NCBI GenBank assembly: GCA_013368445.1
Contig: JAACJO010000013.1
Coordinates: forward strand, 1-64,000
Source of the DNA: Leucocoprinus leucothites
Taxonomy: Eukaryota; Basidiomycota; Agaricomycetes; Agaricales; Agaricaceae
Direction of reading: 5' to 3'
DNA length: 64,000 bases
The notes below the pieces were generated by a model. The model had not been told where the DNA came from. It ran no database searches and saw only the letters and a program-made list of their open reading frames with translations. The position numbers and the translations under genes are program-made. Every line of letters starts with the position of its first letter. The stretch's first letter is position 1. Of the stretch, positions 11,367-23,790 are shown piece after piece.

Positions 11367-11934
11367 TTATGCAATCGTGATCCTCTTTGGCTCTTGCTCG
11401 GGTGACGATTTAGGGAAAGTAATCGTCAACACACCATCTGCCATAGCAGCTTTGATATCGGCATCCTAAAAGCGTTATGTCAGAACGTCCTCCTACAATC
11501 GAGCAGCAATACTCACCTTGATGCCCGGGGGAAGCCTCAAAGTCCTTGAGCTCTTGCCATAGCGTCGCTCTCTGACAGCATATCCACTCTCCTCATGCTC
11601 TGCTGAGGATTTTTTCTCAGCAGAAACATTCAGGAGGCCATCGTGGACAGAAAGCTGGACGTCTTCCTTTTGAACACCAGGAAATTCAAAGGTAGCGGTT
11701 ACGAGGTTTCTCTCTGCATCCTCATGCAAGTCCATTCTATATACACAACGTCAGTATTGTTTCTGCGGTCGGTGTAATGTCGCAAACATACCTTGGTTTG
11801 AATGATCGAATGGACTTATCATCACGGTCATGCTCGGACTGCCGCAGGGCCTTGTTGTTGATGTACGGCCTGAGAGCATGCTCAAAGAGGCGGTCGAAGT
11901 TGGCAAAAGGTTCGTAGAAGATAAAGTCGGACAT
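11367..11934 (-). CDS. Small heat-shock protein (HSP20 / alpha-crystallin family)
   Basis: An ATP-independent chaperone that holds unfolding proteins in oligomers. Exons 11792-11934, 11517-11736 and 11367-11465 give 153 residues in one frame, typical of fungal HSP20. The N-terminus is MSDFIFYEPFANFDRLFEHAL. The alpha-crystallin domain runs from MDLHEDAERNLVTATFEFPG through YGKSSRTLRLPPGIK to ADGVLTITFPK, where GVLTITFPK is the conserved GVLTI-type motif near the end of the domain. The C-terminal tail is short and basic. The promoter has a TATA-like TATAAG about 85 bp upstream and two heat-shock elements, which supports stress induction. Confidence 0.95.
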
Positions 11935-12036
11935 GATTTAGAATCGAGTAGTGCTTGAGTTTAATGAGCAGTGAATGTTGAGAGTAATGGGGAGCTCGGT
12001 CGACAACACATTGGCTTATATCCTCTGCAGACCGTG

Positions 12037-12044
12037 TTCTAGAA
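12037..12044 (-). promoter_or_regulatory. Heat-shock element half-site pair
   Basis: TTCtaGAA lies about 105 bp upstream of the HSP20 start codon. Two inverted nGAAn modules form the core of an HSF-binding site. Confidence 0.45.
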
Positions 12045-12131
12045 TGATCGGGTACATGCGTAGGAGTATCATAGTAACCTTCGAGGTACGAGAGGACTCG
12101 GTATGACTCCAAGCGCATTGAGTACTGCGTA

Positions 12132-12144
12132 GAACATTCCAGAA
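12132..12144. promoter_or_regulatory. Three-module heat-shock element
   Basis: GAAcaTTCcaGAA is a perfect trimeric nGAAnnTTCnnGAAn element about 200 bp upstream of the HSP20 start codon, as expected for HSF1 binding. Confidence 0.6.
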
Positions 12145-13489
12145 CGACACCGCAGAGCACACACAGATGATACTTTATTTAGCCCAAGGCCAGGAGGAGT
12201 GACTGTTTGAGAGGGTTAGATGTTTGTTTGTTATCTCGTGGATCCACAACCAGTCCTGAATCTCGAAGAGCCGATGCGTGAGGAAAGATGAATGATGTGA
12301 AGATCTCCAGAACTTCGGATGAAGTGAGCGTGACGCGTGACTGTTCGCGTTCGTTACAGTCACTATGGCCTCGCTTTCTAGGTATATGTTGTTTTAAAGC
12401 GATACAGCCTGTCGATTTGTGGGCAAGAGCAGCGGAGGTTTAGCTCCATAGATGAAGTTAGCTGTACTGTGGCTTGTGGGAGCGCGAGAAACAGACAGCC
12501 AAAGAAGGACGTGGGTGGTCAAGTGGTCTTGAAGTGCCTCGATCGCGGCGCGTTCCAACCAGTGATAAGCAAGCATTTGATTCGAAAGGTGAGTCGTCAT
12601 CCTGTAGGAGCATACAAGCACCTGTTCTGATAGATAAACTTGTTTTCCTGTCGCCTTTAGGAGTGTGGGAGTTTCACAACTAGCCCAAAACGTTCGCAGG
12701 TAGTGAGCCTTCAGCATCCTCCGCGAACATACAAACAAAACTATGAATGAATCAGTCCACGAGTAACCCGCCAGTCAGAAAAATCGAGATCCAATCGAGA
12801 TCCGACAGTCGATGAAACGTGGTTTTCCCTCCCCAATAACAGCACATTCTCAACCAACCAAACAAAACCGCCGGGTTTACCAGTTCTTGTGGTACCAGAC
12901 CAGGCAACAGCAGGATGAAATTACAGTCAAATATTGGCAAGGAATCGCTGAGCGTCGAATATTCATACACGCATAGCCAGAAAGGAACCTCAAAAAACAG
13001 ACTCGCGATGCCTAGTACCATCGCGAGCATTACAGAAGGGATGAGTGGTACGTAGAGATGATCATACTTCTCCCCAATGCGTTCACGGCGGGCGTGCAGA
13101 GCGATGACAAAACAGAACTTCCGATAGTTGGTTGACCGCGGGATCGAAGAAAGTTGCATGACACTTCAGAGTTATAATCAGAGGTACCGAGAGATCGCCA
13201 ACCGAGTCAACCAGTTTCCCGAGAAGTGAGGACCTCAGCCCGTGCTCAGTGCCAACCGTTTTGTCGAACCGCTGAAAATAAGTTGATATGAAGCACAGGT
13301 TATTTTGTGTGGATCCTTGAAGGGGATTTTTTCCCGGATATAATCGCCAAAAGTTGCCGACTCCTGATCGATCCCCAGCAAGCATATGATGTCGGGGACT
13401 TGGTCCACCACAACATATCACATAAGCATTTCACACGCAACTTGTCGTAAATGCACTATTTTGACAGTCCCTGTCAATCCCACCTCATC
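12145..13489. other. Intergenic region with unassigned open frames
   Basis: About 1.3 kb. The longest frames are minus-strand 12752-13159 (135 codons, two hydrophobic stretches) and 13083-13421 (112 codons). They overlap and no splice chain links them. I cannot assign a gene. Confidence 0.35.
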
Positions 13490-14292
13490 ATGTCCGTCTC
13501 CGAGAAATCTATGTCCGACCTCGCCCAGAAGCTAGGACACTATCTCTATTTCGGCGAATCCCGTTCGCATCAGATCCGCCACCTTCCTGACTTTGGTGTC
13601 CATTACAACGTGGTAGCCGAAGCCTGGGCTAAACGCAAACTCCTTGCTCCTCCGCCAAATGACCCGCAGAAACGCCAGGAATTTTTTGATTTCATTGACG
13701 AAATATGTAGAAAGGAACTTACCAAACCTGAGGAGTGCGTATAGCATTTAACACAATAGATAAATGGGTGACATGGTCGAGGTAGCCACATAGAGATTAG
13801 CTTTGCTTGCTGGGCGGCTACCCAGGTAATGATAGATCAAGATTTGTCTGCTATTCCCGAAAAGCAACGTTGGGAAATTATGAGGAGAGCCTTTGCATAT
13901 ACGTGAGCTGCTTTCCACCGTCTCCTACGATGTTAGCTAATTAATTTTATTTGTCCAGAGCAGCGCGCCGTGCTGAAGAACCGTCGGACTCTGAGCACAT
14001 CGATCAGTCGGTCTCTCATCGCGTTAGTTCTCATGAGGACGCCCACTCCATTCCAGTAGCCTTCCTCTCTGCCTCACAACTCGTAAAGCGAGATTGTGAG
14101 CTCATCAACGAAGTCATTAGATACCGTGATGGTTCCGGGGAGGTCAAGGAGTGCATCGTCGTCGACCATGGCACCACTCAATTGAAGGGAGAGTTCTTTG
14201 TCATTGCACATGACATCGAGGGACGCAGTGACTGCAAGGAGATTTCGATTGATGAGCTCGACGCCCTTATTGACAGTGGGCTTAATGAATAG
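13490..14292 (+). CDS. Hypothetical protein, three exons
   Basis: Exon 1 (13490-13738) encodes MSVSEKSMSDLAQKLGHYLYF through RHLPDFGVHYNVVAEAWAKR to the KPEE region. Exon 2 (about 13794-13902) encodes ISFACWAATQVMIDQDLSAI ending RRAFAYT. Exon 3 (13959-14292) encodes an acidic C-terminus with VKECIVVDHGTTQLKGEFFV and ends in LIDSGLNE. The exon 2/3 junction is clean. At exon 1/2 the GT donor and AG acceptor do not preserve frame, so the junction is unusual or a base is missing. No domain is recognised. Composition and exon pattern are those of a real gene. The second in-frame ATG is chosen as the start; an upstream one is at 13451. Confidence 0.55.
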
Positions 14293-15201
14293 GAGATTAC
14301 GTAGTGCACTCAGACTCTACCCCAAGGTTTCTCGCGACCTGATGCCTTGTGTACATTATCCCTCTATTTTTATTCTTTTCTATTTCCTGTCGCTCTCTCT
14401 GCACTAGAATACGAATACGCCTATGTGCTTTTGTTGGTACGCCTACATATCGAGTAAAAAGCGTTGATCAGGTGTGCACATTTTTGTCGCATGTGTCACC
14501 GGCGAGTGGCGCGTTGGGACCTTTTCGGACATTACTATCATACCTTCCGGGTTCATCAGAGCCAACTCAAGGTTTAGTATGGAAGATACAGAAAGGTGGT
14601 TATACGCCGAAAGGTAAAATAATCTCGGGATTGAATAACGCTTTGGAAAATCGGAGTGAGCAGCAGCTCAACCGAATGCCCAATGCTGATTGCGGCATGC
14701 GGCCCAAGGGAAATCGTTACCCAAGCTCTCGTGCTGGGATACTTCGAGTTCACAGTCCTCTATTTTTATCGTCCGAAAGATACGCCGACGCCGTCCTCCC
14801 CGCTGTTCGTGATAGACCAGAGCTTCCCTAGCTTAGGCAAAAATGCTTAATTCGAGAAACGAACGACTGCCCTGCCATACCTCCAGTTGTTCTGGTCCAT
14901 TGTTACCAATGACCCCACATATGTTGTGCGGAACGCCGAGGTTAGTATGGAATCAATTGGTGAGTATTAATGAAGTTGGTGGTTACCAATTCTTTTTCTA
15001 CACGTTAGTATCCACACGCCGATCCATCCGGACTCTTATAGCAGCTACTCACTAACTCGTTGATCTGAAGACGCCCCTTTCTACAATCATAAATTCATTA
15101 AATAGTCTTATGGCAAGGCGGGGCGAGTTCCTTTACCGTGCCAGTCCTTGAATTTGGGTTTGGCTTAGATTGAGATATTTTAGTAGAGATTTTCTTCGCA
15201 T
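14293..15201. other. Intergenic region
   Basis: Contains an open frame of 160 codons at 14349-14831 that overlaps a second one at 14656-14850. Neither shows a domain or splice signals that I trust. Confidence 0.35.
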
Positions 15202-15285
15202 GGTGCTATAGTGTAGTGGTTATCACTCGGGATTTTGATTTGTCTGAATATTCCCGAAACCCAGGTTCGAACCCTGGTAGCACCT
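15202..15285 (+). tRNA. tRNA-Gln (anticodon UUG) with a 12-nt intron
   Basis: The acceptor arms GGTGCTA and TAGCACC pair fully, with discriminator T at 15285. The D-arm region TATAGTGTAGTGGTTATCA is typical of fungal tRNA-Gln. The anticodon stem CGGGA (15228-15232) pairs with TCCCG (15252-15256) and encloses TTG at 15235-15237. The intron 15239-15250 sits one base 3' of the anticodon, the canonical position. The T-arm carries GGTTCGAACC. A short T-run follows. Confidence 0.93.
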
Positions 15286-15899
15286 TAAAGTTTTGCCGAC
15301 GGTACTTTTTATGTTTCGTTAAGGAGTCGTCCTGTACTCTGTTTATAAATTACTTGTACCTAGACCACATTCGAAAGTGCTTGATCTCTGACGAAATTGC
15401 CAATGATGGTGATAGGCAGTTCAATGAAATATGTAATTCCTTCGATGATTCAATCTAAACGCTCAGAGGACGATCAAGACGACCGCACCAGTCGTATCGC
15501 CTTTGGACGAATATCTGAGTTCTAAGGCATGTGGTCTGTTGCACAGCAACATGGTCCTTCGGTATCTCCATCAGATTTATCCACCCGAAGCGTGTTAATC
15601 TAGATTTCAAGCGCCCGGCTCTTTATTTGGATAGCTGTTGTGCATTATAATCACCCACACACTGTCACCTTTTACTAGTCCCGATGATTACAGCTATACA
15701 GGCAGCCAATACTGCTGTGAACTTCTTCTGCAGATACTTGCCGGCGCAGATCATATGAAGCGCATTGCTGCACTTCACCGAGCTGGTGAATATCTATTGC
15801 GGAGGGAAAAAAAAATCTAAACTCGTTTATGCCTGTAAGGGTTTCTCATATGACTCCTGCAGGGATTAAGAGGTATGCAGCGACAACTCATATCGTCTT
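15286..15899. other. Intergenic region
   Basis: Between the tRNA and the kinase relic. Only short open frames, nothing recognised. Confidence 0.4.
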
Positions 15900-17199
15900 C
15901 TCAAAGCACCATACCGAGTGACTTGGACGTGCGAACGATGCCGCCCACTCCAATATCAACCAAACCGTCTCCTGCTGAGCCAGATGAGCAACTCAGTCAG
16001 CATTATCTTCTTGCGATGAAACGTGGTTCGGCCCCGCTGCACCGAATGGGGGTCGTGCTGCCTGCTGTCAAGGTCTGGACGGGGAGATTGGATGATTGGA
16101 TGGTATACCGGTTACTGGTGGCACGTACAGTGACATTGGGTTGGGTCATTGGTTGGATGAAGAAAAGGTGCTGTTGATAATCTACATTTTGACTTGTTTG
16201 ACTAAGACGAGGGTTGCGGGTTGTGTTGAAGGGACTGCAGAACATGAATACCGATGTCCTCACGGCGCAAAAAGTTACCGTCTGACAACTGCTATGCTTT
16301 TCCGATTAGGAATTGATGTTCTAGTAGCGCTTCGTTCACGAGATTCACGTGTGGTCCAAACTACTCAGGAATAAGCACATACTCTCGTTTTACGGGATCG
16401 TAACGGACCAAGGAACGCACATGCGCATGGTTTGTAGGAAAAGGCTGTTCAGTTTTTACTTCGCTGAGTAACCCGGTTAGGTTTCACCGTGGCTGGAGAA
16501 CGCTAGTACGTATACGAGAATGTCCGGATGGGCACCGGTATCTGATTTGGGGTTACAGCTATGCGAAGCAAAATTCAGAAGCAAATAAGATGAATTCTGT
16601 AAGTCTACTTCGAGTTAATTCAGTGGACGTTGCCTCATGCATTTGCTCGCTTCTTTAGCCTTGACACTTGTGATTTGACCGGGAGGTAGACGAATATCCT
16701 TGTGCTTGCCTCGGTGAATAGTGTAGCATGCAAAGATCACTGCTGAGCGTTGACACAAGGCGACGCATGTATCAGTGATTTTGGGATGGCGAAAATGATC
16801 GAGGACATGACAGAGATGTTGGCAACTGCGACGCTGACGGAGTCAAGTAATGTACTATGGTCGGCTCCCGAAGTCATGAACGGCGCTCCTCCGACCAAGG
16901 AAGCGGATGTGTACTCATTTTCCATGGTGATACTGGAGCTGTTGACGGGCCAGTATCCATTCACGGAACGTAAACAGCTTGCAGCTGTCATTCGTGCAGT
17001 GATTGATCATGTCCAGCCGAAGCGTCCTACTGTGACACTGGTGCAAAATTGGCTCACGGACGAGTTGTGGGTGCTCATGCAGAGATGCTGGTCAAGTGCG
17101 ATCACTTCGCGTCCGACGATGGAGGTTATTGCGGCCGAATTGGAACAGATGGAGAAAGCAATAGAGACGGAAAGTATTCTGGTCGTCGTTTGTGTTTGA
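15900..17199 (+). pseudogene. Tyrosine-kinase-like (TKL) protein kinase, broken
   Basis: Pieces of a kinase domain appear in order. A glycine-rich loop PVTGGTYSDIGLGHWLDEEKV is at ~16110-16170. A hinge-like SPWLENASTYVRECPDGHRY is at ~16490-16550. A catalytic-loop relic D-L-T-G-R-stop-T-N-I-L-V is at ~16675-16710. An intact C-lobe follows from 16750: GDACISDFGMAK (DFG), VLWSAPEVM (APE), EADVYSFSMVILELLTGQYP and a closing arginine region RCWSSAITSRPTMEV. The catalytic loop has an in-frame stop and no proper HRDLK, and the N-lobe is interrupted between landmarks. Expanded TKL kinases with frequent dead copies are usual in mushrooms. The C-lobe frame could still be transcribed, but an active kinase is unlikely. 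Confidence 0.75.
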
Positions 17200-18694
17200 G
17201 TGCAGTTTGAAGGGGGGGAAATAGAGCTTGAGAATGGGGAGGTTAGAGTAAATCGGGATTGTCGTTAAGCGAGCAAGATTTCACTGGAAGTGTGTTACTT
17301 GGACAAGCGACTAGGCAAGAAAAGTTCAATGCATCCAGATGTACGGGTATATACCAAACAAGGATACCGCATGAATCCAAGAAAATCGGCTCAGAAATGG
17401 CGTAACATACATAGAGAGTTGTGTCCCTCATCCTCATAGCCAACAATAGAATTCCAACACGTCACCCCCTCGCTTCCAAACGGTGGCAATGACATCTTTA
17501 CGATGCTTGAGCGCGGGAGATACTGCACACGTGAGGGAAGTGCTATCGTTCAAAAACCAATGTCGGTTTTGACTAAAGAGATGCTCTGCTGTTCCTGTTC
17601 TTTTTTATGTTGGTTTAAAACGTAGAGGAAGAGGTGAACGTGAACGTGTAGATCCAAGGATCGAAACTTATGAAGCTAAGGCCTCATACTTACCCTGTAC
17701 ACGAACGCTTTAAGATCCCAGACTACTTGCGCACCACTACTCTGTCACTCGATAGACTCTTCTAATCCGCATCAAGAGCCGTAGCGTCAAATCCGAATGT
17801 GGCGGCACCGTAGAGGGTAAATGAGCGAGTGGAACTGGGAACTGGGATACTGCTTCGTGTCGGACGATGAGCGCCGTGAGGGTGGTGTTGATCAATGGGC
17901 CGGGCGTCCAACATCCTCCGTCCATCAACACAACCAAACTCGGTTTGCCCTTTCTGCTCCTCGTACGAGTATTCGTCCCGTCGAATCGCGAATGTTCGAG
18001 TGAAGAAGAAGAAATATAGAGTTGGAATAGCCACCTGGGTTAAGGTTAACCAACCACCGGAACTCGGCATCTCATATACCCGAATTCCAGGTCCTGACCA
18101 GTTTTGATCGCATGATCGCATTCTCAAATGAGCCTCCTTGCCCCTTCCTCCTCTCCCTCCGCACAACAGTACCCTTCTTACTCATTCACCTCGGCACTCG
18201 CAGCAATCCCACCGCACTCTTACGACATGATGCGCAACTTGGCTGAACGGAATCCTCATTCCCACGACATGGCGCACTCGGCAAATAACGGCGGGGCGGA
18301 GCGGCTATATTTTCTCGCATGTTCCTGCGTCATGACATAGACCTGATTTAGTCATGTTTTTGACTAAGGTGTGCCTTGACATACTGAGCTAGGTGGGGCG
18401 GGGCCGAGGATTGGGTGGGTGTATGAGGTGACGTGAGATATGAGTACGAGAGGAGTGTACGTGCGCTTCGGACTGGTTGGAGAGCCCGCCTTTAAAAACC
18501 GTTCAAGCTATCTACTCGATCATCCCGCTCATCGCATTCTGAAGATTTTCTCTTCTGTGTCTGAATCGAATCGGAGTATCTTTATCCTCCATCCTCAAGT
18601 GAGACTCGCGCTTCAACTGCCTTGCCCTGCTACCCTTCCCTTCTCCCCCTCCCGCCTCTCCCGAGTTTTTCGCTGTTCAGGTGACACCTAGAAC
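17200..18694. other. Intergenic region before the MFS gene
   Basis: About 1.5 kb. Overlapping frames at 17762-18166 (minus) and 17895-18107 (plus) lack domains. No gene assigned. Confidence 0.4.
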
Positions 18695-21417
18695 ATGGCC
18701 TCATCATCATCTCGCCGTACCAGCCGCACGGAATCCACCGCTTGGCATTCTGCCATTGATTTTGGCATGGCCTCTCCTCAGTCTGAGTCGCCATCACCAT
18801 CCCGGTCTCATTCGCCCTCAGCACATCCGCACCCACATTCATATTCACCTTCACACTCTCGTATGACATCCGCGACGACATCACGGAGGTCCTCTCTAAC
18901 CTACTCCCCTGACCGTGATCCTCAAGCTCAAAACCAAAATCTCACACTGGATACGTCCGTAGCTGGACCTTCATCACACCCCATGCTCATCGCCATCGTC
19001 GACACTCTGCCTACCTCGCCTCCCATCCACATCCTTACCACCCTCTTCCTTCCCCACACCCATCCCTTCCAACCACTCCCTCTCAGATCTCAATCCCACC
19101 ACCTCTCCACCTCCTCGCCCTCGTACCCAGTCCACATCCGCCGTCCTCCCACCACGTTCCTCTCACCCGCCCGAACCGGAGCACAACCCACACGATGGTT
19201 CTACGGTCCCGCACCAAGCTCATTTGGTTTCGGGTCACCGCTTACACGGACACTGACAAATCCGAGGACGAGATTGGAGAGAGAGATTTCGAGAGACGAG
19301 AGGGATTTCCAGATGTATGGTGGAGATGCTATACGCGAGCCACCTGTGAAACCGTCACCTGTGATTGGCGAGGAAGAAAGGTGAGGGTGAAATCGTAGAA
19401 GAGCGCTCGGCGGAAGAGGTTGAGAGCAGACGAGGTGTAGAAGTCGAGGAAGAGCCTACGATTGATGCTAATCTGATTGGATGGGATGGGCCTGATGATC
19501 CTGAGAACCCACAAAATTGGAGTGTGAAGTATAAATGGCTCGTGACCCTGATCTGCATCTTGATGACCGTCAACGTGTGCGTCCCTGGATCTCCTTCAAA
19601 TCTATTCTTGGCAATTGACCGATTGCGTTTGGTTTGTTAAATATAGAACGTTCGCTTCCTCGGCGCCTTCGACGGCCGCTCGGAGCGTGATGACAGACTT
19701 TGGTGTCAGTCAAGAAGTGTCGTATCTGATCACAACAGTGTTCCTTCTCGGCTACGTCTTTGGTGTACGTTCCCTCCCTGTTCCCTATTCCTCTTACTAA
19801 CCCTCCCTCCCTCTAGCCACTCTTCTGGGGTCCAGGCTCCGAGCTGGTCGGTCGTAAACCCATCTTCACACTCACGCTCACCCTCTACACGCTATTTCAC
19901 CTCGGGCAAACCCTCGCTCCCAACATCCAAACCTTACTCATCACCAGGTTTTTCAGTGGCTTTTTCGCCGTCGCGCCGTTGACCAATTGTGGTGGTGTGA
20001 TCGCCGATATTTGGCCTGCTGTCGGAAGAGGACCAGCGACGAGTTTGTTCACTGCGAGTGTGTTTTTGGGTCCGGTTTTGGGGCCGATCATTTCAGGATT
20101 GTGAGTGACTGATCTTCCTTTCGTTTGTGATTGTGAGGTTGATGGTGGTATCTTTGTAGTATTATTGCGAACGGTATTAGCTGGAGATGGGTGTTTTGGG
20201 TGATGATGTTTTTCGCAGCCGCGTGTACGCTGGTTGCCATACCGTTCTTGCCTGAGACGTATGCGCCTGTCATCCTACTCAAAAATGTTCGTCGCTTCTT
20301 CCTCTCGTCCTCCCTCCTTGTTGACAATAGGCATGTGTAGGTCAGACGTCTTCGGAAAGAAGATCCGATAACGAATAAACACCTATACGCCGAACATGAA
20401 AAACAAGATTGGTCAATTAGTGGAGTGTTGAACCGGACACTGTTACGCCCGTTCAAGATGCTCTATATGGAACCTATCCTCGTGTTAATCACCATCTACC
20501 TGTCAATCGTATACGGATTACTCTACGCACGTACGTTATCCTCTCTCTCCATCTTCCCTACACTCACTCAACTCACCCACAACACAGTATTCCAAGCATT
20601 CCCCATCATCTTCACCATCCGCCACCACTTCACCATCGCTCAAACAGGCCTCACATTCATCGGCGTCGGAATCGGTACCACCATCGGCTCACTCATCAAT
20701 TACTACTCTTCGCTCAATTATCCTGCCCTCATCACTAAATGGCGAGGGTTCCCACCTGCCGAAGAGCGATTAAAGGGCGCGATGATTGGCGCCCCAACGC
20801 TGGTGGTGGGAATATTTTGGTTGGGGTGGACAGGGCAGTATGAGAGTGTGCCGTGGTATGTTCCTGGCTTGAGTACGATTGTGGTGGGACGGGAATTAGT
20901 TTGATTTTTATGAGCTTTTTGAGTTATTTGGTGGATACGTATTTGTGAGTGGGAATTCCTATTCTCGTTTAATTATGTTGATTGATTTGGGCGCTTGATA
21001 GGATGTATAGTGCTTCGGCGTTTGCGGCGAATACGATTTGTAGATCGGCGGTTGCTGCTGCGTTTCCGTTGTTTACTGTACAGATGTTCACTGCCGTATG
21101 TCTTCTCCCCCCATCACCTCCTTTTTTTGCTTACCGGGTTTCTCGTGTTTCAGATGGGCGTAAATTGGGCATGTACGCTCATCGGGCTTGTCGGACTACT
21201 TTTCCTCCCTTCCCCGTTCTTGTTCTATAAATATGGAGCGAGAATCCGTGAAAAGAGTCGATTTGCGCCGTGTATCGTACGTTCCTCCCTTTTTCTCTTA
21301 TAGCGTAAGTAGTGTGTACTGATCCGACGTTCGTAGGATTTGAAAATTAAGAAGCAGATTGAGGAGGAGGAAAGGCAGAAGGAAATCAAGGAGATTTCGC
21401 AGGAGACGAAGGTGTGA
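18695..21417 (+). CDS. MFS multidrug/polyamine transporter (DHA1 type), with two frame breaks
   Basis: A plasma-membrane H+ antiporter of the major facilitator superfamily. A long Ser/Pro/His-rich cytoplasmic N-terminus ends in ISRDERDFQMYGGD, then DGPDDPENPQNWS leads into helix 1. Helices follow with the motif GPLFWGPGSELVGRKPIF (motif A), RFFSGFFAVAPLTNCGG, then SWRWVFWVMMFFAA and PETYAPVILLKNVRR, and a C-half ending PFLFYKYGARIREKSRF and a Lys/Glu-rich tail. Eight introns with normal splice sites can be placed. The frame slips near 19378 (one extra A in GAAGAAAGG) and near 20878 (one base missing before ACGGGAATTAGT). Both flanks are perfectly family-like, so these may be sequence errors or recent inactivation. 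Substrate is unknown. Decayed copies of its middle exon recur at 23.5 and 26.2 kb. Confidence 0.85.
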
Positions 21418-22092
21418 TTGGGCGGTTAGATAATCATGTTTGGGCGTGGTGTCCACAAGCAATTCATGGCGACCACAAGGGATCAAATGAATATAATTAG
21501 ATTACTCAAAGGACTCCAATTTTGTCGGAATGGTCCAGTGTCAACCACGGTGATATATGTCGACCAGGCGTTCCAATCGGAGAACCGCACGGTATTGTTA
21601 GTCCATTGTCAGCTCTCGAATCACAACACCACGGACTTAGTCGCCCACTGCATCATGCATCGTGACAGAATGTTTGACGGTGGCATGTTCTTGGCGTGCC
21701 TTTTCGGGGGAGAAAGTAAATTCTTGGCGGCCTTTTCGGGGAGGAAAGTAAATGAACATTTCTCTCTTTACACACACGAGGGTCTCGGCGCTCCCCCTCC
21801 TCCCCTCGTCACCCCTATAATTATTGATCTGCTGGTGAAAACGTCGATTTGGGTTTAAGAGCAATTTTAAAAATATCATCTGATGACTGACAGCACCATC
21901 AGTGTTGTTGCGGGTATTCAGCCCTCCTGAGGGAGCTATAAGACCCGCATACTACTGTCCTTCGGGATTCATTGTACCTGTCTTGTGCAAGGGCATTCTA
22001 GCGCACTCTTTCTGTTTTTGCACGACGTTTATTGTTCAGCTACCTGATAAACCCCATATCTTCATATAATTTTTGAAATCTATAATCGGATT
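21418..22092. other. Intergenic region, edge of the duplicated block
   Basis: Holds a 140-codon frame at 21436-21858 without a recognisable domain. Likely non-coding sequence leading into the duplicated region. Confidence 0.35.
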
Positions 22093-22395
22093 ATGCCGGA
22101 GGGAAATACTATCCGACATTCTGATGGTGCGCATGGTGCCTCCGGTGAGTCCTCAAAAATATGTAAACCGTTTTGTGGAGGTGCTGAACGATGTGGACAA
22201 GGTGAAATTTATCCTTGTCCGATATCTATTCGGAGCATCAACAGAGACATCGGGGAGGAACCTTCACCGAGTCTTCCTTCGACTCCTCGCCTTCGAGTTA
22301 TCGATCTCCCCGAAGTCGAAACCGATGGAGTTGATGTGGTCGTCAGGTCTGGTCAAGGAGATAACTTTTCAGATGCTTTGTTATGGCAAGACTGA
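22093..22395 (+). CDS. Small conserved-tail protein, copy 1
   Basis: An uninterrupted 100-codon frame, or an 88-residue product if a 36-nt phase-1 intron (GTGAGT ... GGAG, starting at 22145) is removed. The spliced second exon starts GAERCGQGE, matching DADRCEQDE in copy 4. The C-terminus reads RVIDLPEVETDG then VVVRSGQGDNFSDALLWQD. The pattern DLP-(9-11 residues)-VRSGxGxN-x2-D-x-LL is shared with copies 2-4. There is no signal peptide, CaaX box or membrane segment. Function unknown. Confidence 0.55.
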   Translation: MPEGNTIRHSDGAHGASGESSKICKPFCGGAERCGQGEIYPCPISIRSINRDIGEEPSPSLPSTPRLRVIDLPEVETDGVDVVVRSGQGDNFSDALLWQD

Positions 22396-23489
22396 AGGTC
22401 GGATTTTAACATTCACACTTCCCCCGACGTAATGCCGGTCGAATTGTATAGTGTTGAATAGTCTGTAAATTAGTGCCTCAACTCGGTAAACAATCGGAAT
22501 TAGTACTACTCTTTTCTTTGGAAATACCCCGTTGAGAAGGAGATGATGTGGCCCTTTACATAATAAAAATCAACTTGAATAGCAACTTGCTGACGCTCGG
22601 GCCGGCGGGTTATTGGCGTGTAACGATATTTTTATCTCACATCATACATACCGATCTCGGAGCTGACAAATGCATTAAAGCCTAGATCTTCTGACCATGT
22701 TCTGGTATACAGACGACAACCTGCACATTCCCGTGATTTTTATCCCAAAGTGGCTGCTAAAGCCGAGGGATGGCTCTCCGGGGCCGATGAGTTCAAGTGA
22801 AATATACCCAAACAAATACTTCCAAATAATTTGTCCAAGATCTTCGGAGTGTCTAGTTTTGGTTTCTGACGGACAAGATGGATGTGCCGGAGTCGGCAAA
22901 AGTTCTCGGCGATCAATGGGTGTTCAATGTTTTTCATCCATCCACACGTCGGCAGTCCTGAATTTGATGTGTGCGTCGTGCAACAGCCAGACGCCGAACC
23001 CTTTCTCACGTGACGTTTGTTCGGTGCCACCCCACACTTATGGTTCCTCGCTGCGAACATACTACATCCTCTCTAGCTACAGCTGCTTTACGGCTCACTA
23101 TGTTTGATATAGTATCATTGCATATGTACACCCCCCGCAGACCGTAACGTACATTGCCTACTCAACCACGTAGGACATCCCACTGTGGATAAACACAGTC
23201 GAATCCTCGAAATCAGGAAAAGTGACCTTGTTCATTTCACAAGTGGATCAACCATCCCGTGAGGAAGCTGCCTCTTTTCTGGACACCATTCCCACCCATG
23301 GGCCTCTGTCTAATATCCTTCCCTTGTTTAGCCATGGCCTGCCTGGGCCTTTCACCATGCAATCACTGACCTCCCTTCACTCGCGTGACGTCAGAATTCT
23401 TTGCGCTGCTGCCCCGAACGAGTTGTTGGATGAATATTGTGCCTCTTTATGAGGGCTTGTGAGGAGCTTGTTTATTTAGTTTACTTTTT

Positions 23490-23790
23490 TGGTCTCGGTT
23501 TGGGCCTTTACCATCTCGGGACAGTGAGTATTCTCAATGCCACTTTCCCTCTTCACCGCCCGAAGGGCTGATTCATATCCGATGACGGTAAATCTACGAC
23601 TGGCGTTAGTTAGAATGGCTATGTCACGGATGGTATGAGTTGGCAGCGAGCTGCACGCTCGATGCCACTCCTTTCCTCCGTGCGTACACGCCTGTGATTT
23701 TTCCCGACAAGGTTCTTCCAGTACTCCTGACTTCAACCGTCGCATTCATCCACCAGTTCCGTTTGTGTAGGTAAAGCATCCCTGAACAGA
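23490..23790 (+). pseudogene. MFS transporter exon relic A
   Basis: The nucleotide order tttttggtctcggtttgggcc then ATCTCGGGACAGTGAGT follows the intact MFS gene at 20067-20106, including the position of its splice donor. Further on, a frame reads RAYTPVIFPDKVL against ETYAPVILLKNVR of the intact gene. The rest of the transporter is absent or unrecognisable. Confidence 0.6.

Noticed and set aside
12752..13159. 135-codon minus-strand frame with hydrophobic segments
   Set aside because: No start context, splice chain or family resemblance; overlaps another frame equally open.
15216..15458. Open frame of 80 codons overlapping the tRNA
   Set aside because: It runs through the tRNA gene and has no domain; a chance frame.
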